A DNA stretch of 64,000 bases from JAOUEA01 sp963821935 (GCA_963821935.1 CAWGFM010000005.1:992001-1056000); one strand, 5' to 3'. Numbered from the stretch's first letter, positions 8,462 to 17,983 are shown. Notes: generated by a model not told the origin, from the sequence alone. Translations and numbers: made by a program.

Positions 8462-8702
8462 GCACCTTCCACACGCGCGGCGTCCCTGCACGGAACATGT
8501 GGAGAACCGATGCGCAGGTGGTGGACAGGTTGGCCGAGCCGGCAGCTCCGAGCCGGTCCGACACGTTTTCCCCACCGGTTGTCCACATGTCGGACAGGGT
8601 CGCTACGCTGCGGAAACGGGGTCTCCGTGCAAGGTTCCACAGCGCCTACTACTACCGTTGTTCTTTCTCTTTCCTATCAGTAGCTGCAGGGGGTGGACAC
8701 AC
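8462..8702. promoter_or_regulatory. Putative oriC between dnaA and dnaN
   Basis: This 241-bp gap is where actinobacterial oriC normally lies. It holds TTGTCCACA (8579-8587, the GC-rich-actinobacterial box), TGTGGAGAA (8498-8506, reverse, 8/9), and several weaker TCCACA/TGTGGA cores, then a pyrimidine-rich AT-richer stretch TTCTTTCTCTTTCCTATC (8660-8677) that could be the unwinding element. Boxes are fewer and poorer than in Streptomyces oriC, and the better cluster is upstream of dnaA, so a bipartite origin is possible. Confidence 0.65.
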
Positions 8703-9806
8703 ATGAAGTTCCGATGCGATCGCGACGCACTGTCCGAGGCGCTCCAGACCGTCCAACGCGGGGTTTCCTCACGACCCGGCATCCCGGCGCTCACCGGCGT
8801 GCTGATCGAGGCCGGTGACGACGGACGTCTCACGCTGACCACGACCGACCTCGAGGTGTCGGCACGCCTCGCGACCCAGGTGCAGGTGAGCGAAGCGGGC
8901 ACGGTGCTCGTGCCGGCCCGGTTGCTGGGCGACACGGTCAAGTCGCTCTCCCAAGCCCCTGTCGATATCGAGACCGATCAGTCGCAGGCTCATATCCGTT
9001 GTGCGGCATACGAAGGGACGCTCAGGCTCCTGCCCGCCGAGGATTTCCCCGGCCTCCAGGAACCGACCGGAACCCACATCACGGCCGAGGCAGGAGCGTT
9101 CGCGGAGGCAGTGAGCCAGGCGGCTCGCGGAGCCTCGCGCGATGAGGCCCGCCCGGTGCTCACCGGCGTGCTGATCGAGGTCAGCCGCGAAGGCGTGGTC
9201 ATGGTCGCCACCGACTCCTACCGGTTGGCCGTGCGCGACCTGGTGGCCACGGCGGACGGAGAAGCCAAGGCGATCGTGCCCGAGCGGGCCCTGACCGAGG
9301 CCGGGCGCGCCGCAGCCGCCGACGAGAAGAGTTCGATCGAGATCTTCGTGGACGATGCCCAGGTGGCATTCCGCATCGGGGAGCTGACCCTCACCTCTCG
9401 GCTCATCGAGGGGGAGTTCCCCAACTATCGCCAGCTGTTGCCCGACCAGCACGAGAGCCGTCTCACGATCTCCCGCCAGCAGCTGCTCGACGCCGTCCGG
9501 CGGGTCGGGCTCATGGCGCGCGACACCACGCCGGTCCGGCTGGAGTTCAACGCCTTGGGGGTCAAGCTCAGCAGCTCCAGCCCGGATCTGGGCCAAGCGG
9601 TCGAGACCGTGGAAGCGCGATACGAGGGTGACGACCTCACCGTGGCGTTCAACCCGCAGTACCTCGCGGACGGCCTCACCGCCGCCACGGGTGAGTCGAT
9701 CAGGCTCGACGTGCGCGATGGGCTCAAGCCGGGTGTGGTGCGCGGCGACGGGGACGAGTTCACCTACCTCGTCATGCCGGTTCGGCTGCCGGCCGCCGTC
9801 AGCTGA
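8703..9806 (+). CDS. dnaN: DNA polymerase III beta sliding clamp
   Basis: A 367-residue processivity clamp of three repeated subdomains, starting MKFRCDRDALSEALQ and ending FTYLVMPVRL, the canonical C-terminal M-P-x-R-L. The ATG at 8703 follows AGGGGGT; the open frame upstream lies in dnaA and the origin. Directly followed by recF. Confidence 0.98.
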   Translation: MKFRCDRDALSEALQTVQRGVSSRPGIPALTGVLIEAGDDGRLTLTTTDLEVSARLATQVQVSEAGTVLVPARLLGDTVKSLSQAPVDIETDQSQAHIRCAAYEGTLRLLPAEDFPGLQEPTGTHITAEAGAFAEAVSQAARGASRDEARPVLTGVLIEVSREGVVMVATDSYRLAVRDLVATADGEAKAIVPERALTEAGRAAAADEKSSIEIFVDDAQVAFRIGELTLTSRLIEGEFPNYRQLLPDQHESRLTISRQQLLDAVRRVGLMARDTTPVRLEFNALGVKLSSSSPDLGQAVETVEARYEGDDLTVAFNPQYLADGLTAATGESIRLDVRDGLKPGVVRGDGDEFTYLVMPVRLPAAVS

Positions 9807-9864
9807 CGGAAGTCGCGGAGGACGCCGAACCCGCCCTCCGCGAGGACCTCGGAAGGGCTTCCCT

Positions 9865-10959
9865 GTGCGTCTGGGTTGGATCGAGCTCCGCGATTTCCGC
9901 AACCACGCGTTGACGAAGCTCGACCCCGTCCCGCCGGGCCTCACCGTGGCGGTGGGTCCGAACGGCGAAGGGAAGACCAACCTCATGGAGGGCATGTACG
10001 TGCTCTACGCGCTGGGATCGCCCCGTGTCTCCACGAACGGTGCACTGGTCCGCGAGGGCGCCGACGCCGCCTATGCGCGTGGTGAGTTCGAGACCGACCA
10101 CGGCAAGGTGTTGGTGGAAGTGGAGATCCCCCTGCAGGGAGCGAGCCGTGTGAAGGTCAACCGCTCGCCGGTGCGGCGGAAGCGCGACCTGCGGCGTCAG
10201 GTGCGGATCGTGTTGTTCGGACCGTTCGACCTGCCGATCGTGATCGGCGACCCCGCGAAGCGCCGCACCTTCTTGGATGAGGCCGTGACCGCGCTCTGGC
10301 CGCTGAAGGAAGGGTTGTTCACCGCCTACGATCGGGCGCTGCGACAACGAAACCGGCTCCTGAAGGAATGGGAAGGTGCCGGCGAGCCGCCCGGGTTGGC
10401 CGCGTGGGACGAGGAGCTGATCAGCGCCGGCGTCGCCTTGTGCCGAGCGCGAGACGAGGCGGTGTCCCTGCTGGCCCCGCACGCATCCGAGGAGTTCACA
10501 CACCTGGCGGGCTACGAGCTGGAGTGCACCTACGCGCCGAACGTGTGGGACGCCGCCGATCCGGACGTCGCGTTCCGCGAGCGGCTCGCCGAACGCCGCC
10601 GCGACGAGCTGGTTCGCAGGACCACGTTGGTGGGTCCGCACCGCGACGACCTCACCCTGGCGGTGCGCGACCTGGGCGCCAGGGCTGCGGGATCGCACGG
10701 CGAGACCTGGGCCACCGCGTTATGCCTGCGGATCGGGCTCGCATCCGCGGTGGCCGGGGAACTCGGCGAGTCGCCCGTCCTGTTGGTCGACGACCCGTTC
10801 AGTGCCCTGGATCCGCGCCGTCGGGACCAGATCGCGGAGCGCCTCGCGGAGCGCTCCGGTCAGGTCGTGATCACCGTCGCCGACGAAGCCGACGTGCCCG
10901 CGGTCGCCCACACCGTGTGGGATGTGGCCGCGGGCACGGTCTCACCACGGAGCGCGTGA
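9865..10959 (+). CDS. recF: DNA replication and repair protein RecF
   Basis: A 364-residue SMC-like ATPase that helps load RecA at gaps. Walker A is GPNGEGKTN near residue 33 and Walker B LLVDDPFSALD near 306. The GTG at 9865, preceded by GGAAGGG at 7 nt spacing, matches the family N-terminus (LGWIELRDFRNH); the upstream open frame is a dnaN shadow. The stop overlaps the next gene. Confidence 0.96.
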   Translation: MRLGWIELRDFRNHALTKLDPVPPGLTVAVGPNGEGKTNLMEGMYVLYALGSPRVSTNGALVREGADAAYARGEFETDHGKVLVEVEIPLQGASRVKVNRSPVRRKRDLRRQVRIVLFGPFDLPIVIGDPAKRRTFLDEAVTALWPLKEGLFTAYDRALRQRNRLLKEWEGAGEPPGLAAWDEELISAGVALCRARDEAVSLLAPHASEEFTHLAGYELECTYAPNVWDAADPDVAFRERLAERRRDELVRRTTLVGPHRDDLTLAVRDLGARAAGSHGETWATALCLRIGLASAVAGELGESPVLLVDDPFSALDPRRRDQIAERLAERSGQVVITVADEADVPAVAHTVWDVAAGTVSPRSA

Positions 10960-11300
10960 TGCCCGACGCGAAGGGGTTCGGGGGACGGAGGGAGCCGCGG
11001 TCGGATGACCCGGTCGCCATCGGCGACATCGTCGATGCGCTCATGGCCCGCAAGGCCTTCAGTCGAGGCATGCCCGTGGCCGAGCTGGCCTCTCGCTGGC
11101 CCGCGGTGGTGGGGGAGCGACTGGCTGGCGAAACGGCGCCGATGGCCCTGGACGAGGGCGTGCTGACGGTCGGTGTGAGCAACGGGCCCTGGGGTGCGCA
11201 GGCCCGATTCCTGCAGGAAGAGATCCGCCGGAACGCCGACGAGGCGCTGGGCGGCGGGCGCGTGAGCTCGATCCGCATCATCGTGCGAAACCGCAGCTAG
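10959..11300 (+). CDS. DUF721 (DciA-like) family protein
   Basis: A 113-residue protein of the DUF721 family that sits between recF and gyrB in actinobacteria; family members include DciA, which recruits the replicative helicase. The conserved core is VAELASRWPAVVGERLAGETAP followed by a beta-strand stretch GVLTVGVSNGPWGAQARFL. The ATG overlaps the recF stop by 1 nt (a GTG at 10956 is also possible). The helicase-loading role is inferred by family, not visible. Confidence 0.88.
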   Translation: MPDAKGFGGRREPRSDDPVAIGDIVDALMARKAFSRGMPVAELASRWPAVVGERLAGETAPMALDEGVLTVGVSNGPWGAQARFLQEEIRRNADEALGGGRVSSIRIIVRNRS

Positions 11301-11438
11301 AGAGCCATTTCTCGGCACCGAAACGGGGGCGTCCGTCGGCCCGGTCGAGTAAGATGGAGGGGTTCGTGCGACCTTCCCGCGCACGCCCTCCGCACGTCGC
11401 GTTCTGGGGGCTGCTGCGCGGGCTCGATCGGAGGATCG

Positions 11439-13403
11439 TTGGCAACCCAGAAGACGGCACCCAGCACCAGGAAGAAGGCTGCGAAGAAGTCCGACACCAC
11501 CTACGACTCCAGCAACATCCAGGTCCTGGAAGGGCTCGAACCGGTCCGCAAGCGACCGGGCATGTACATCGGCACCACCAGCTCCCGCGGGCTGCATCAC
11601 CTCGTGACCGAGGTGGTCGACAACGCGATCGACGAGGCGATGGCGGGCTTCGCCAACAAGATCGTCGTGACGATCCACGCCGACGGCTCGGTCAGCGTGA
11701 CCGACAACGGCCGTGGCATCCCGGTCAGGCCCATCCCGGGCGCCAAGGATCGCCGCCCGGCGGTCGAGGTCGTGCTCACCGTGCTCCATGCAGGCGGCAA
11801 GTTCGGGGGCGGCGGCTACGCCATCTCGGGCGGCTTGCACGGCGTGGGGGTCAGCGTGGTCAATGCGTTGTCCACCCGGCTCGAGGTGCAGGTGCAACGC
11901 GACGGCTTCAACTGGAGCCAGAGCTACGAGCACGGCAAGCCGCTCGCCAAGCTGGCCAAGGGCAAGGCCACCACCAAGACGGGCACCAGGGTGCAGTTCT
12001 GGCCGGACCCCGAGGTCTTCGTCGAGACGCTGGAGTTCCGCTTCGAGACGCTGGGTGAGCGGCTCCGCGAGCTGGCCTTCCTCAACAAGGGAACCGAGAT
12101 CACCCTGGTGGACGAGCGGGAGGACCAGGCACAGAAGGAGACCTTCAAGGCCAACGGTGGTCTGGTCGACTTCGTGAAGTACCTTGCCCAAGGCAAGGAG
12201 CCGGTCGACAAGCCCATCGCGATCGAGACCGGCCCCACCGACCACGGTGAGGTCGAGCTCGCCATGCAGTGGACCACCTCCTACACCGAGTCGCTCTACT
12301 CGTTCGCCAACACGATCAACACCCACGAGGGCGGCATGCACGAAGAGGGGCTCAAGAAGGCCCTCACCAACGTCCTCAACCGCTGGGCGCGCGCCAAAGG
12401 GCTGCTCAAGGACAAGGACGACAGCCTGATCGGCGAAGACGTTCGCGAGGGCCTCATCGCGATCCTGTCGGTCAAGCTTCGCGACCCGCAGTTCGAGGGC
12501 CAGACCAAGACCAAGCTCGGGAACGCCTCCATGCGATCGTTGGTCGAGAAGACGGTCAACGCGCAGTTCACCACCTGGCTCGAGGAGCACCCAGGCGACG
12601 CCAAGCGCGTCTTCGCCAAGGCGTCCGGGGCCGCCAAAGCGCGCATCGCCGCTCGCCAGGCGCGCGACCTCACCCGGCGCAAGTCCTTCCTCGAGTCCGG
12701 TTCGCTGCCGGGCAAGCTGGCCGACTGTCAGCTCAGCGACCCCGCCGCGTGCGAGCTGTACATCGTCGAGGGCAACAGCGCCGGTGGCAGCGCCAAGAGC
12801 GCGCGCGATCGCGCCACGCAGGCCATCCTGCCCATACGCGGCAAGATCCTGAACGTCGAGAAGGCTCGACTGGACAAGATCCTGCAGAACGTCGAGATCC
12901 AGGCGCTCATCACGGCGGTGGGCACCGGCATCGCCGAAGAATTCGACCTTGACAAGGCGCGCTACCACCACATCGTGCTCATGGCCGACGCCGATGTCGA
13001 CGGCGCGCACATCCGCACGCTCCTGCTCACGTACTTCTTCCGGTACATGCCCCAGCTCATCGACGCGGGGTACGTCTACCTCGCCCAGCCACCGCTGTAC
13101 CTGCTGAAGGACGGCAAGCAGGAGCACTACTTCTACACCGAGCGCGAGTGGGACGAGTACCGCGAGAACGCGAACGGCAAGCGCATCGGCGATCCCCAGC
13201 GCTTCAAGGGCCTGGGCGAGATGGACGCCGAGCAGCTGTGGCGCACCACCATGGATCCGGAGCAGCGCACGCTGCTGCAGGTGACCCTGGAAGACGCCGT
13301 CACCGCCGACCGGCTGTTCAGCGTGCTCATGGGCGACGACGTGCCGGCCCGCAAGGACTTCATCGAGCGCAACGCGAAGTACGTCCAGAACCTGGACGTG
13401 TGA
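11439..13403 (+). CDS. gyrB: DNA gyrase subunit B
   Basis: A 654-residue GHKL ATPase subunit of gyrase. It has the N-terminal ATP-binding motifs (VDNAIDEAMAG, DNGRGIPV, GGLHGVGVSVVNALS), the transducer domain, and the TOPRIM motif EGNSAGGSAKSARDR with the DADVDGAHIRTL metal site. The start is TTG at 11439, fixed by GGAGG 4 nt upstream and a normal N-terminus after a Lys/Ala/Thr-rich leader of about 18 residues. A -10-like TAAGAT lies at 11350-11355, leaving a leader of roughly 75 nt. Confidence 0.98.
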   Translation: MATQKTAPSTRKKAAKKSDTTYDSSNIQVLEGLEPVRKRPGMYIGTTSSRGLHHLVTEVVDNAIDEAMAGFANKIVVTIHADGSVSVTDNGRGIPVRPIPGAKDRRPAVEVVLTVLHAGGKFGGGGYAISGGLHGVGVSVVNALSTRLEVQVQRDGFNWSQSYEHGKPLAKLAKGKATTKTGTRVQFWPDPEVFVETLEFRFETLGERLRELAFLNKGTEITLVDEREDQAQKETFKANGGLVDFVKYLAQGKEPVDKPIAIETGPTDHGEVELAMQWTTSYTESLYSFANTINTHEGGMHEEGLKKALTNVLNRWARAKGLLKDKDDSLIGEDVREGLIAILSVKLRDPQFEGQTKTKLGNASMRSLVEKTVNAQFTTWLEEHPGDAKRVFAKASGAAKARIAARQARDLTRRKSFLESGSLPGKLADCQLSDPAACELYIVEGNSAGGSAKSARDRATQAILPIRGKILNVEKARLDKILQNVEIQALITAVGTGIAEEFDLDKARYHHIVLMADADVDGAHIRTLLLTYFFRYMPQLIDAGYVYLAQPPLYLLKDGKQEHYFYTEREWDEYRENANGKRIGDPQRFKGLGEMDAEQLWRTTMDPEQRTLLQVTLEDAVTADRLFSVLMGDDVPARKDFIERNAKYVQNLDV

Positions 13404-13429
13404 TACCTCCGAGGAGCTGATCGCACCGC

Positions 13430-15883
13430 ATGAGTCAGGAAGGACTGTTCGCCGGCAACGTCGAGCCCATCGACCTGGAAGACGAGATCCAACGGTCGTA
13501 CCTGGACTATTCCATGTCGGTCATCGTGGGCCGGGCGCTGCCCGACGTGCGCGACGGCCTGAAGCCGGTCCACAAGCGCATCCTGTGGGCCATGCTCGAG
13601 GCCGGCTACCGGCCCGATCGTCCGCACCGCAAGTGCGCGGCCGTCATCGGCGACGTGCTCAAGAAGTACCACCCGCACGGCGATCAGTCGGTCTACGACG
13701 CCCTGGTGCGCATGGCCCAGGACTGGTCGTTGCGCTATCCCTTGGTCGACGGCCACGGCAACTTCGGCTCCGTCGACGGCGATCCACCAGCCGCCTACCG
13801 CTACACCGAAGCGCGGTTGGCGCCCATGGCCATGGAGTTGCTCCGTGACATCGAGTCCGAGACGGTCGATTTCGTTCCCAACTTCGATGGGTACGAGCAG
13901 CAGCCCTTCGTGTTGCCCAGTCGGTTCCCCAACCTGTTGGTCAATGGAGCGGGTGGCATCGCCGTGGGCATGGCGACCAACATCCCCCCGCACAACCTGA
14001 ACGAGGTGATCGACGGGGTCATCCACTACCTCGACAACCCCGAGTCCACCCCCGGCGAGCTGATGAAGTTCATCAAGGCGCCTGACTTCCCGACGGGCGC
14101 CACGATCATGGGGCGCCAGGGGATCCGCGACGCGTACGAGACGGGTCGCGGGTCGCTGAAGGTGCGGGCCGTCACGCAGATCGAGGAGGGAACGGGCGGC
14201 AAGAACAAGATCGTCGTCACCGAGTTGCCCTACCAGGTCAACAAGGCCCGCCTGGCAGAGAAGATCGCCGACCTGGTCAAGACCCAGAAGGTCCGCGACA
14301 TCGCGGACCTGAAGGACGAGTCCAGCCGTCAGGGCATGCGGCTGGTCATCGAGACCAAGCGCGGCGCCAACCCCAACGTGGTGCTCAACCAGCTCTATAA
14401 GCACACTCAGCTCCAAGAGAGCTTCGGCGTCATCATGCTCGCGCTGGTCGACGGCATCCCGCGCACGCTCAACCTGGCCGAGATGGTCGGCTACTACATC
14501 GATCATCAGGTCGACGTCGTCACGCGCCGCACGCGCTACGACCTGCGCAAGGCCCAGGAGCGCGATCACATCGTGCTGGGGCTGCTCATCGCGCTCGACC
14601 ACCTGGACGAGGTCATCAAGATCATCCGAGGGTCGGCTGACGCAGATGCCGCGCGCAAGAAGCTCGTCTCCACGTTCTCGCTCAGCGAGATCCAGGCGAA
14701 CCACATCCTGGACATGCCACTGCGTCGGCTCACCAAGCTCGCGCGCACGGAGCTCGAGAAGGAGCACACGGAGTTGCTGGAGCGCATCGGCTACCTCCAG
14801 GGGGTGCTCGACGACCCCGTCAAGCTCCGCGGCGTCATCAAGGAGGAACTCGCGGAGATCAGGAAGAAGCACGGCGATGGCCGACGCACCACGGTCAAGG
14901 CCGATGTCGGCGACCTCGACGTCGAAGATCTCATCGCCGAAGAGGACGTCATCATCACGGTCAGCCGGGCCGGATACGTCAAGCGACTGCCGGTCGATGC
15001 CTTCAAGTCGCAGGGCCGGGGCGGCAAGGGCGTGCGCGGACAGAACCTCAAGGAAGAAGACGTGGTGAAGCACGTGTTCACCACCACCACGCACCATTGG
15101 ATGCTGTTCTTCACCACCAAGGGGCGGGTCTATCGGGTCAAGGCTCACGGCATCCCGGAATCGGGCCGTACCGCGCGCGGGCTGTACGCGGCCAACCTGC
15201 CGGGAGTGGAACTCGACGGTGACGAGAAGATCGGCGCCGTCATCGACCTGAAGGAGTACTCCGAAGGCCGGTACCTGCTGTTCGCGACCCGCCGAGGCAT
15301 CGTCAAGAAGACGGCGTTGCCCGAATACGACTCGCCCCGCACCGGCCTGATCGCCATCAACCTGCGGGGGGACGACGAGCTCATCGACGTCAAGCTCACC
15401 GAGGGTGAGGACGAGGTCATGCTCGTCTCGCGCCGGGGTCAAGCGATCCGGTTCAAGGAATCCCTCGCTCGGCCCATGGGCCGGGCCACCGGCGGTGTCA
15501 TCGGGATGCGCCTCGCCGATGACGACCGTGTGCTGGCGGTGGGGTTGACCTCCGAAGGCGAAGAGGTCATCAGCGTCACCGAACAGGGCTACGGCAAGCG
15601 CTCCAAGCTCGGCGACTATCCCACCAAGGGGCGTGGCGGCAAGGGTGTCATCGGCCACCAGCTGACCGACAAGACCGGCCTGCTGGCGGGCGCCTACGTG
15701 GGCACCAAGGACCTCGACATGTTCGTCATCTCCTCATCGGGCCAGGTGGTCCGCGTGCCCGCCGGCCAGATCCGACGCGTCGGCCGGGCCAGCCAGGGCG
15801 TCCGCACGATGCGTGTCGAGGACGACGCCGCGGTGGTCGCCCTGGCTCCGGTCATCACCCAGATGGAAGACCTGGACGAGTAG
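13430..15883 (+). CDS. gyrA: DNA gyrase subunit A
   Basis: An 817-residue DNA-breaking subunit. The winged-helix domain carries the catalytic Tyr125 in AAYRYTEARL, then come the coiled-coil arm and a C-terminal beta-pinwheel of six blades; the GyrA-box appears as QGRGGKGV near residue 526. In the quinolone-determining region the sequence is GDQSVYD, with Gln86 at the position of E. coli Ser83 and Asp90 kept. Starts 26 nt after gyrB, so co-transcribed. A strong hairpin follows the stop. Confidence 0.98.
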   Translation: MSQEGLFAGNVEPIDLEDEIQRSYLDYSMSVIVGRALPDVRDGLKPVHKRILWAMLEAGYRPDRPHRKCAAVIGDVLKKYHPHGDQSVYDALVRMAQDWSLRYPLVDGHGNFGSVDGDPPAAYRYTEARLAPMAMELLRDIESETVDFVPNFDGYEQQPFVLPSRFPNLLVNGAGGIAVGMATNIPPHNLNEVIDGVIHYLDNPESTPGELMKFIKAPDFPTGATIMGRQGIRDAYETGRGSLKVRAVTQIEEGTGGKNKIVVTELPYQVNKARLAEKIADLVKTQKVRDIADLKDESSRQGMRLVIETKRGANPNVVLNQLYKHTQLQESFGVIMLALVDGIPRTLNLAEMVGYYIDHQVDVVTRRTRYDLRKAQERDHIVLGLLIALDHLDEVIKIIRGSADADAARKKLVSTFSLSEIQANHILDMPLRRLTKLARTELEKEHTELLERIGYLQGVLDDPVKLRGVIKEELAEIRKKHGDGRRTTVKADVGDLDVEDLIAEEDVIITVSRAGYVKRLPVDAFKSQGRGGKGVRGQNLKEEDVVKHVFTTTTHHWMLFFTTKGRVYRVKAHGIPESGRTARGLYAANLPGVELDGDEKIGAVIDLKEYSEGRYLLFATRRGIVKKTALPEYDSPRTGLIAINLRGDDELIDVKLTEGEDEVMLVSRRGQAIRFKESLARPMGRATGGVIGMRLADDDRVLAVGLTSEGEEVISVTEQGYGKRSKLGDYPTKGRGGKGVIGHQLTDKTGLLAGAYVGTKDLDMFVISSSGQVVRVPAGQIRRVGRASQGVRTMRVEDDAAVVALAPVITQMEDLDE

Positions 15884-15910
15884 GGCCGGGGTCGAGCCGT
15901 CCGATCAACC

Positions 15911-15948
15911 GAACGACGAAGGGCGCCTTCCGGCGCCCTCGGTCGTTC
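15911..15948. terminator. Bidirectional terminator between gyrA and the M23 peptidase gene
   Basis: Arms 15911-15927 and 15932-15948 pair at 15 of 17 positions around a TTCC loop. On the plus strand the stem is followed by CCCCCTCG, so Rho-independence is uncertain, but the site sits exactly between convergent genes. Confidence 0.75.
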
Positions 15949-15964
15949 CCCCTCGCTGAGAGGT

Positions 15965-16753
15965 CTAGCAGACCGTCATCAGCAATTCGTACGGATCCAC
16001 GGCCTCACCGTCACCGGGGTGCCACTCGAAGTGGTTGTGCGGCGCGGTCGCGTTGCCCGTCGAGCCCACGTACCCGATCACGTCTCCGGCCTGGACCGGT
16101 CCGAGCTTGCCGTACGCGGAAAGGTGTGCGTTGTAGACGTAACCGTCCTCGCCGTAGACCTTGACCGCTTCGCCGCCCAGGTCGTTCGGTTCCATGACCG
16201 CCTCGCCGGGGAACGGTGCCACGATCGGTGTGCCCGTGGCGGCCATGATGTCGTTGCCCTGATGGAGGTGGTACGGGGTGCCCGGCATCTCGCGCACGTC
16301 GTGCCAGCCGTCGATCACCTCGTGTGGTCCGTCCACGGGGCAGGCTTGCAGCACCTGGGCGTCGATCCACTCGGTGATGGTGACCCGGCGTTCGCGCAGG
16401 GTCTTGATCCGGGAACGGATGGAGCGGACCAGGGCGCGTTCACGGCGTTCGAGCTTGCCGATCCTGTTGAGCCGGTGGTTCCGGGTGTGATGAGCGCGTG
16501 CGCGGTTGGTCGCCATCGCCACGCGCAGGGTGGCGGTGTCGAGCCGCCCCTCGAGGTCCTTGATCGCCTGGTGGATCTCCACCCGGCGTTCACGCCGAAG
16601 CTGGTGCAGATCGACGATCTTGTGTCGCAGATCCTTGCGGCTCGTGACCGCGTCCTCGACCGCCGAACCGGCGTTCGCCACCGCGATAGTGCCCATCGCG
16701 AGGATCCCCGCGACCACCAACGCCGCTGCACGGCGACCGATCCTCGCGCTCAT
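15965..16753 (-). CDS. Secreted M23 family metallopeptidase
   Basis: A 262-residue exported endopeptidase expected to cut peptidoglycan cross-bridges or to regulate such cutting. A signal peptide (about 1-30, VVAGILAMGTIAVANA) is followed by an Arg-rich coiled-coil region, then a LytM-like M23 domain. All zinc ligands appear: HxxxD in HQGND and the HxH in HNHFEWHP. The ATG at 16753 follows GGGGAG; an upstream ATG at 16789 lacks one. A paralog lies at 25074-25874. A sigma-28-like promoter lies 48 nt upstream, suggesting co-regulation with motility or a developmental sigma regulon. Confidence 0.88.
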   Translation of the reverse strand: MSARIGRRAAALVVAGILAMGTIAVANAGSAVEDAVTSRKDLRHKIVDLHQLRRERRVEIHQAIKDLEGRLDTATLRVAMATNRARAHHTRNHRLNRIGKLERRERALVRSIRSRIKTLRERRVTITEWIDAQVLQACPVDGPHEVIDGWHDVREMPGTPYHLHQGNDIMAATGTPIVAPFPGEAVMEPNDLGGEAVKVYGEDGYVYNAHLSAYGKLGPVQAGDVIGYVGSTGNATAPHNHFEWHPGDGEAVDPYELLMTVC

Positions 16754-16800
16754 CAGCTCCCCTTCGTGCCGTTTCAGTCCGCTGTCCATGTCTGCGGAGG

Positions 16801-16828
16801 TATCGGCGAAACAGGGGATGGTCTTGAG
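16801..16828 (-). promoter_or_regulatory. Sigma-28/WhiG-type promoter before the M23 gene
   Basis: Minus strand reads CTCAAG, 15 nt, GCCGATA. GCCGATA is the diagnostic -10 of FliA/SigD/WhiG sigma factors, and a CTCA-type -35 with 15-16 nt spacing is reported for actinobacterial motility promoters. The same arrangement precedes the paralogous gene at 25874. Confidence 0.6.
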
Positions 16829-16887
16829 CGACAGGGTGATATCCGGATAGTCATCACGAGCCGCCCCGACGGGTCTACGCTGTCTGC

Positions 16888-17151
16888 ATGAACCCCGTAC
16901 TCGGAACGTTCGTGATGGCCGTGTCGCTCGTGCTGGTCGGGGTAGGGGTGTGGGTGGTCCGGCCGCGCGCCGGCATGCCGGCGTCCGTCGTCACGATGAT
17001 CGCGGCCGGCGCGGGCCTGGGCCTCGGAGCCTTGCTGTGCATCGACGATGTCGACGCGGCATCGTGGGTCTTGACCCCGATCGTGGTCGCGGGGCTCACG
17101 GTCGCGCACACGACCGCGCTGTTCGCGGGGGAGGGTCCGCTCCGCACGTAG
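16888..17151 (+). CDS. Small three-helix membrane protein, unknown function
   Basis: An 87-residue, very hydrophobic protein with three predicted transmembrane helices (about 6-25, 31-50, 61-80) and no recognisable family. A -10 element TACGCT (16876-16881) lies 6 nt before the ATG with no Shine-Dalgarno, so the mRNA is probably leaderless. It diverges from the M23 gene. Confidence 0.6.
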   Translation: MNPVLGTFVMAVSLVLVGVGVWVVRPRAGMPASVVTMIAAGAGLGLGALLCIDDVDAASWVLTPIVVAGLTVAHTTALFAGEGPLRT

Positions 17152-17235
17152 GGCTGGCGATCGAACACGAGTCGCTGGGAGATGAAGGTGCTTGCCCTCG
17201 GCAGGGCGTACCCTTAGAAACTCACTCGGTAGGAG

Positions 17236-17910
17236 ATGAAGCACACGGTCGAGCGATCAACCCCCGCGGAGAGCCCCGAGCCCACGCCCAAGGCGGCGGG
17301 TGTGTCTTCGGCGCCCGTGCAGGCCGCTCCGGACGTCGAGGACGACGCCGCCGTCTGGCGCGACCCCGCGACCGCACCGGTGTCTCCGCCGCCGCCTCCG
17401 GAGCCCCCGGTCCGCGAGAGCGCTCCCCAGCAGCCCACCTCCGAGCAGCAAGCGGACCAGCCTCCGCCTCGCCAGGCGTCCCAGCCGATCCCCCGACGCC
17501 CACGCAACGCCGCCACGATCTCCCCTCGCAGAGCGGCCCGCCGAACCCGGGTCGTCGTGCGGAAGGTGGGTCCGCTCTCGGTCCTGAAGTTCTCCCTGGT
17601 CTTCTACTTCTGCGTGATGCTCATCATCTACCTGGCGCTGCTGATCATCTGGGTCGTGTTGTCGGCCGCCGGAGGTATCGACGCGCTCGCCCGCCTGCTG
17701 GGTCAGGTGTTCCCGCCCAACGCCACCACCGGCGAGGCGCCACCGCTCCAGATCGACGGTCAGCAGGTGTTCACGTGGCTGTTCGTCATGGGTGTGGCAT
17801 CCGCGTTGATCTGGTCCGTCATCAACGTCTTCGTGGCGTTCCTCTACAACCTCATCAGTGACTTGGTGGGCGGCGTCGAGGTCACGCTGGCCGAGAAGCC
17901 GTCGCGCTGA
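17236..17910 (+). CDS. DUF3566 transmembrane protein
   Basis: A 224-residue protein: a disordered Pro/Ser/Glu-rich cytoplasmic N-terminus (1-110), then the DUF3566 module with two transmembrane helices (FSLVFYFCVMLIIYLALLII and VFTWLFVMGVASALIWSVIN) and a short conserved tail (FLYNLISDLVGGVEVTL). DUF3566 genes follow gyrA in many actinobacteria, the same place as here; function unknown. TAGGAG directly abuts the ATG with no spacing, which is unusual, but an in-frame stop just upstream rules out an earlier start. Confidence 0.88.
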   Translation: MKHTVERSTPAESPEPTPKAAGVSSAPVQAAPDVEDDAAVWRDPATAPVSPPPPPEPPVRESAPQQPTSEQQADQPPPRQASQPIPRRPRNAATISPRRAARRTRVVVRKVGPLSVLKFSLVFYFCVMLIIYLALLIIWVVLSAAGGIDALARLLGQVFPPNATTGEAPPLQIDGQQVFTWLFVMGVASALIWSVINVFVAFLYNLISDLVGGVEVTLAEKPSR

Positions 17911-17930
17911 GGCAGCCCACGGCCGTCCGA

Positions 17931-17959
17931 TTGACGGTGCATGGGCGCGCGCCTAGGCT
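17931..17959 (+). promoter_or_regulatory. Promoter of tRNA-Ile
   Basis: TTGACG (17931-17936), a 17-nt spacer and TAGGCT (17954-17959) place a start about 17 nt before the mature tRNA end. A good consensus match. Confidence 0.75.
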
Positions 17960-17983
17960 GGCGGCGGGCATCACGCCCAGCCA

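Noticed and set aside
10860..13127. A 755-codon open frame opposite gyrB
   Set aside because: Composition (Val/Leu/Asp/Gly-rich, no motifs) is that of the antisense of a high-GC gene, and it lies fully across recF, DUF721 and gyrB.
13133..15658. An 841-codon open frame opposite gyrA
   Set aside because: Same antisense artefact; no domain, no ribosome-binding site.
16754..16887. c-di-AMP riboswitch before the M23 gene
   Set aside because: Considered because wall-hydrolase genes in actinobacteria often have one, but the leader would be only about 40 nt and the motif is not there.
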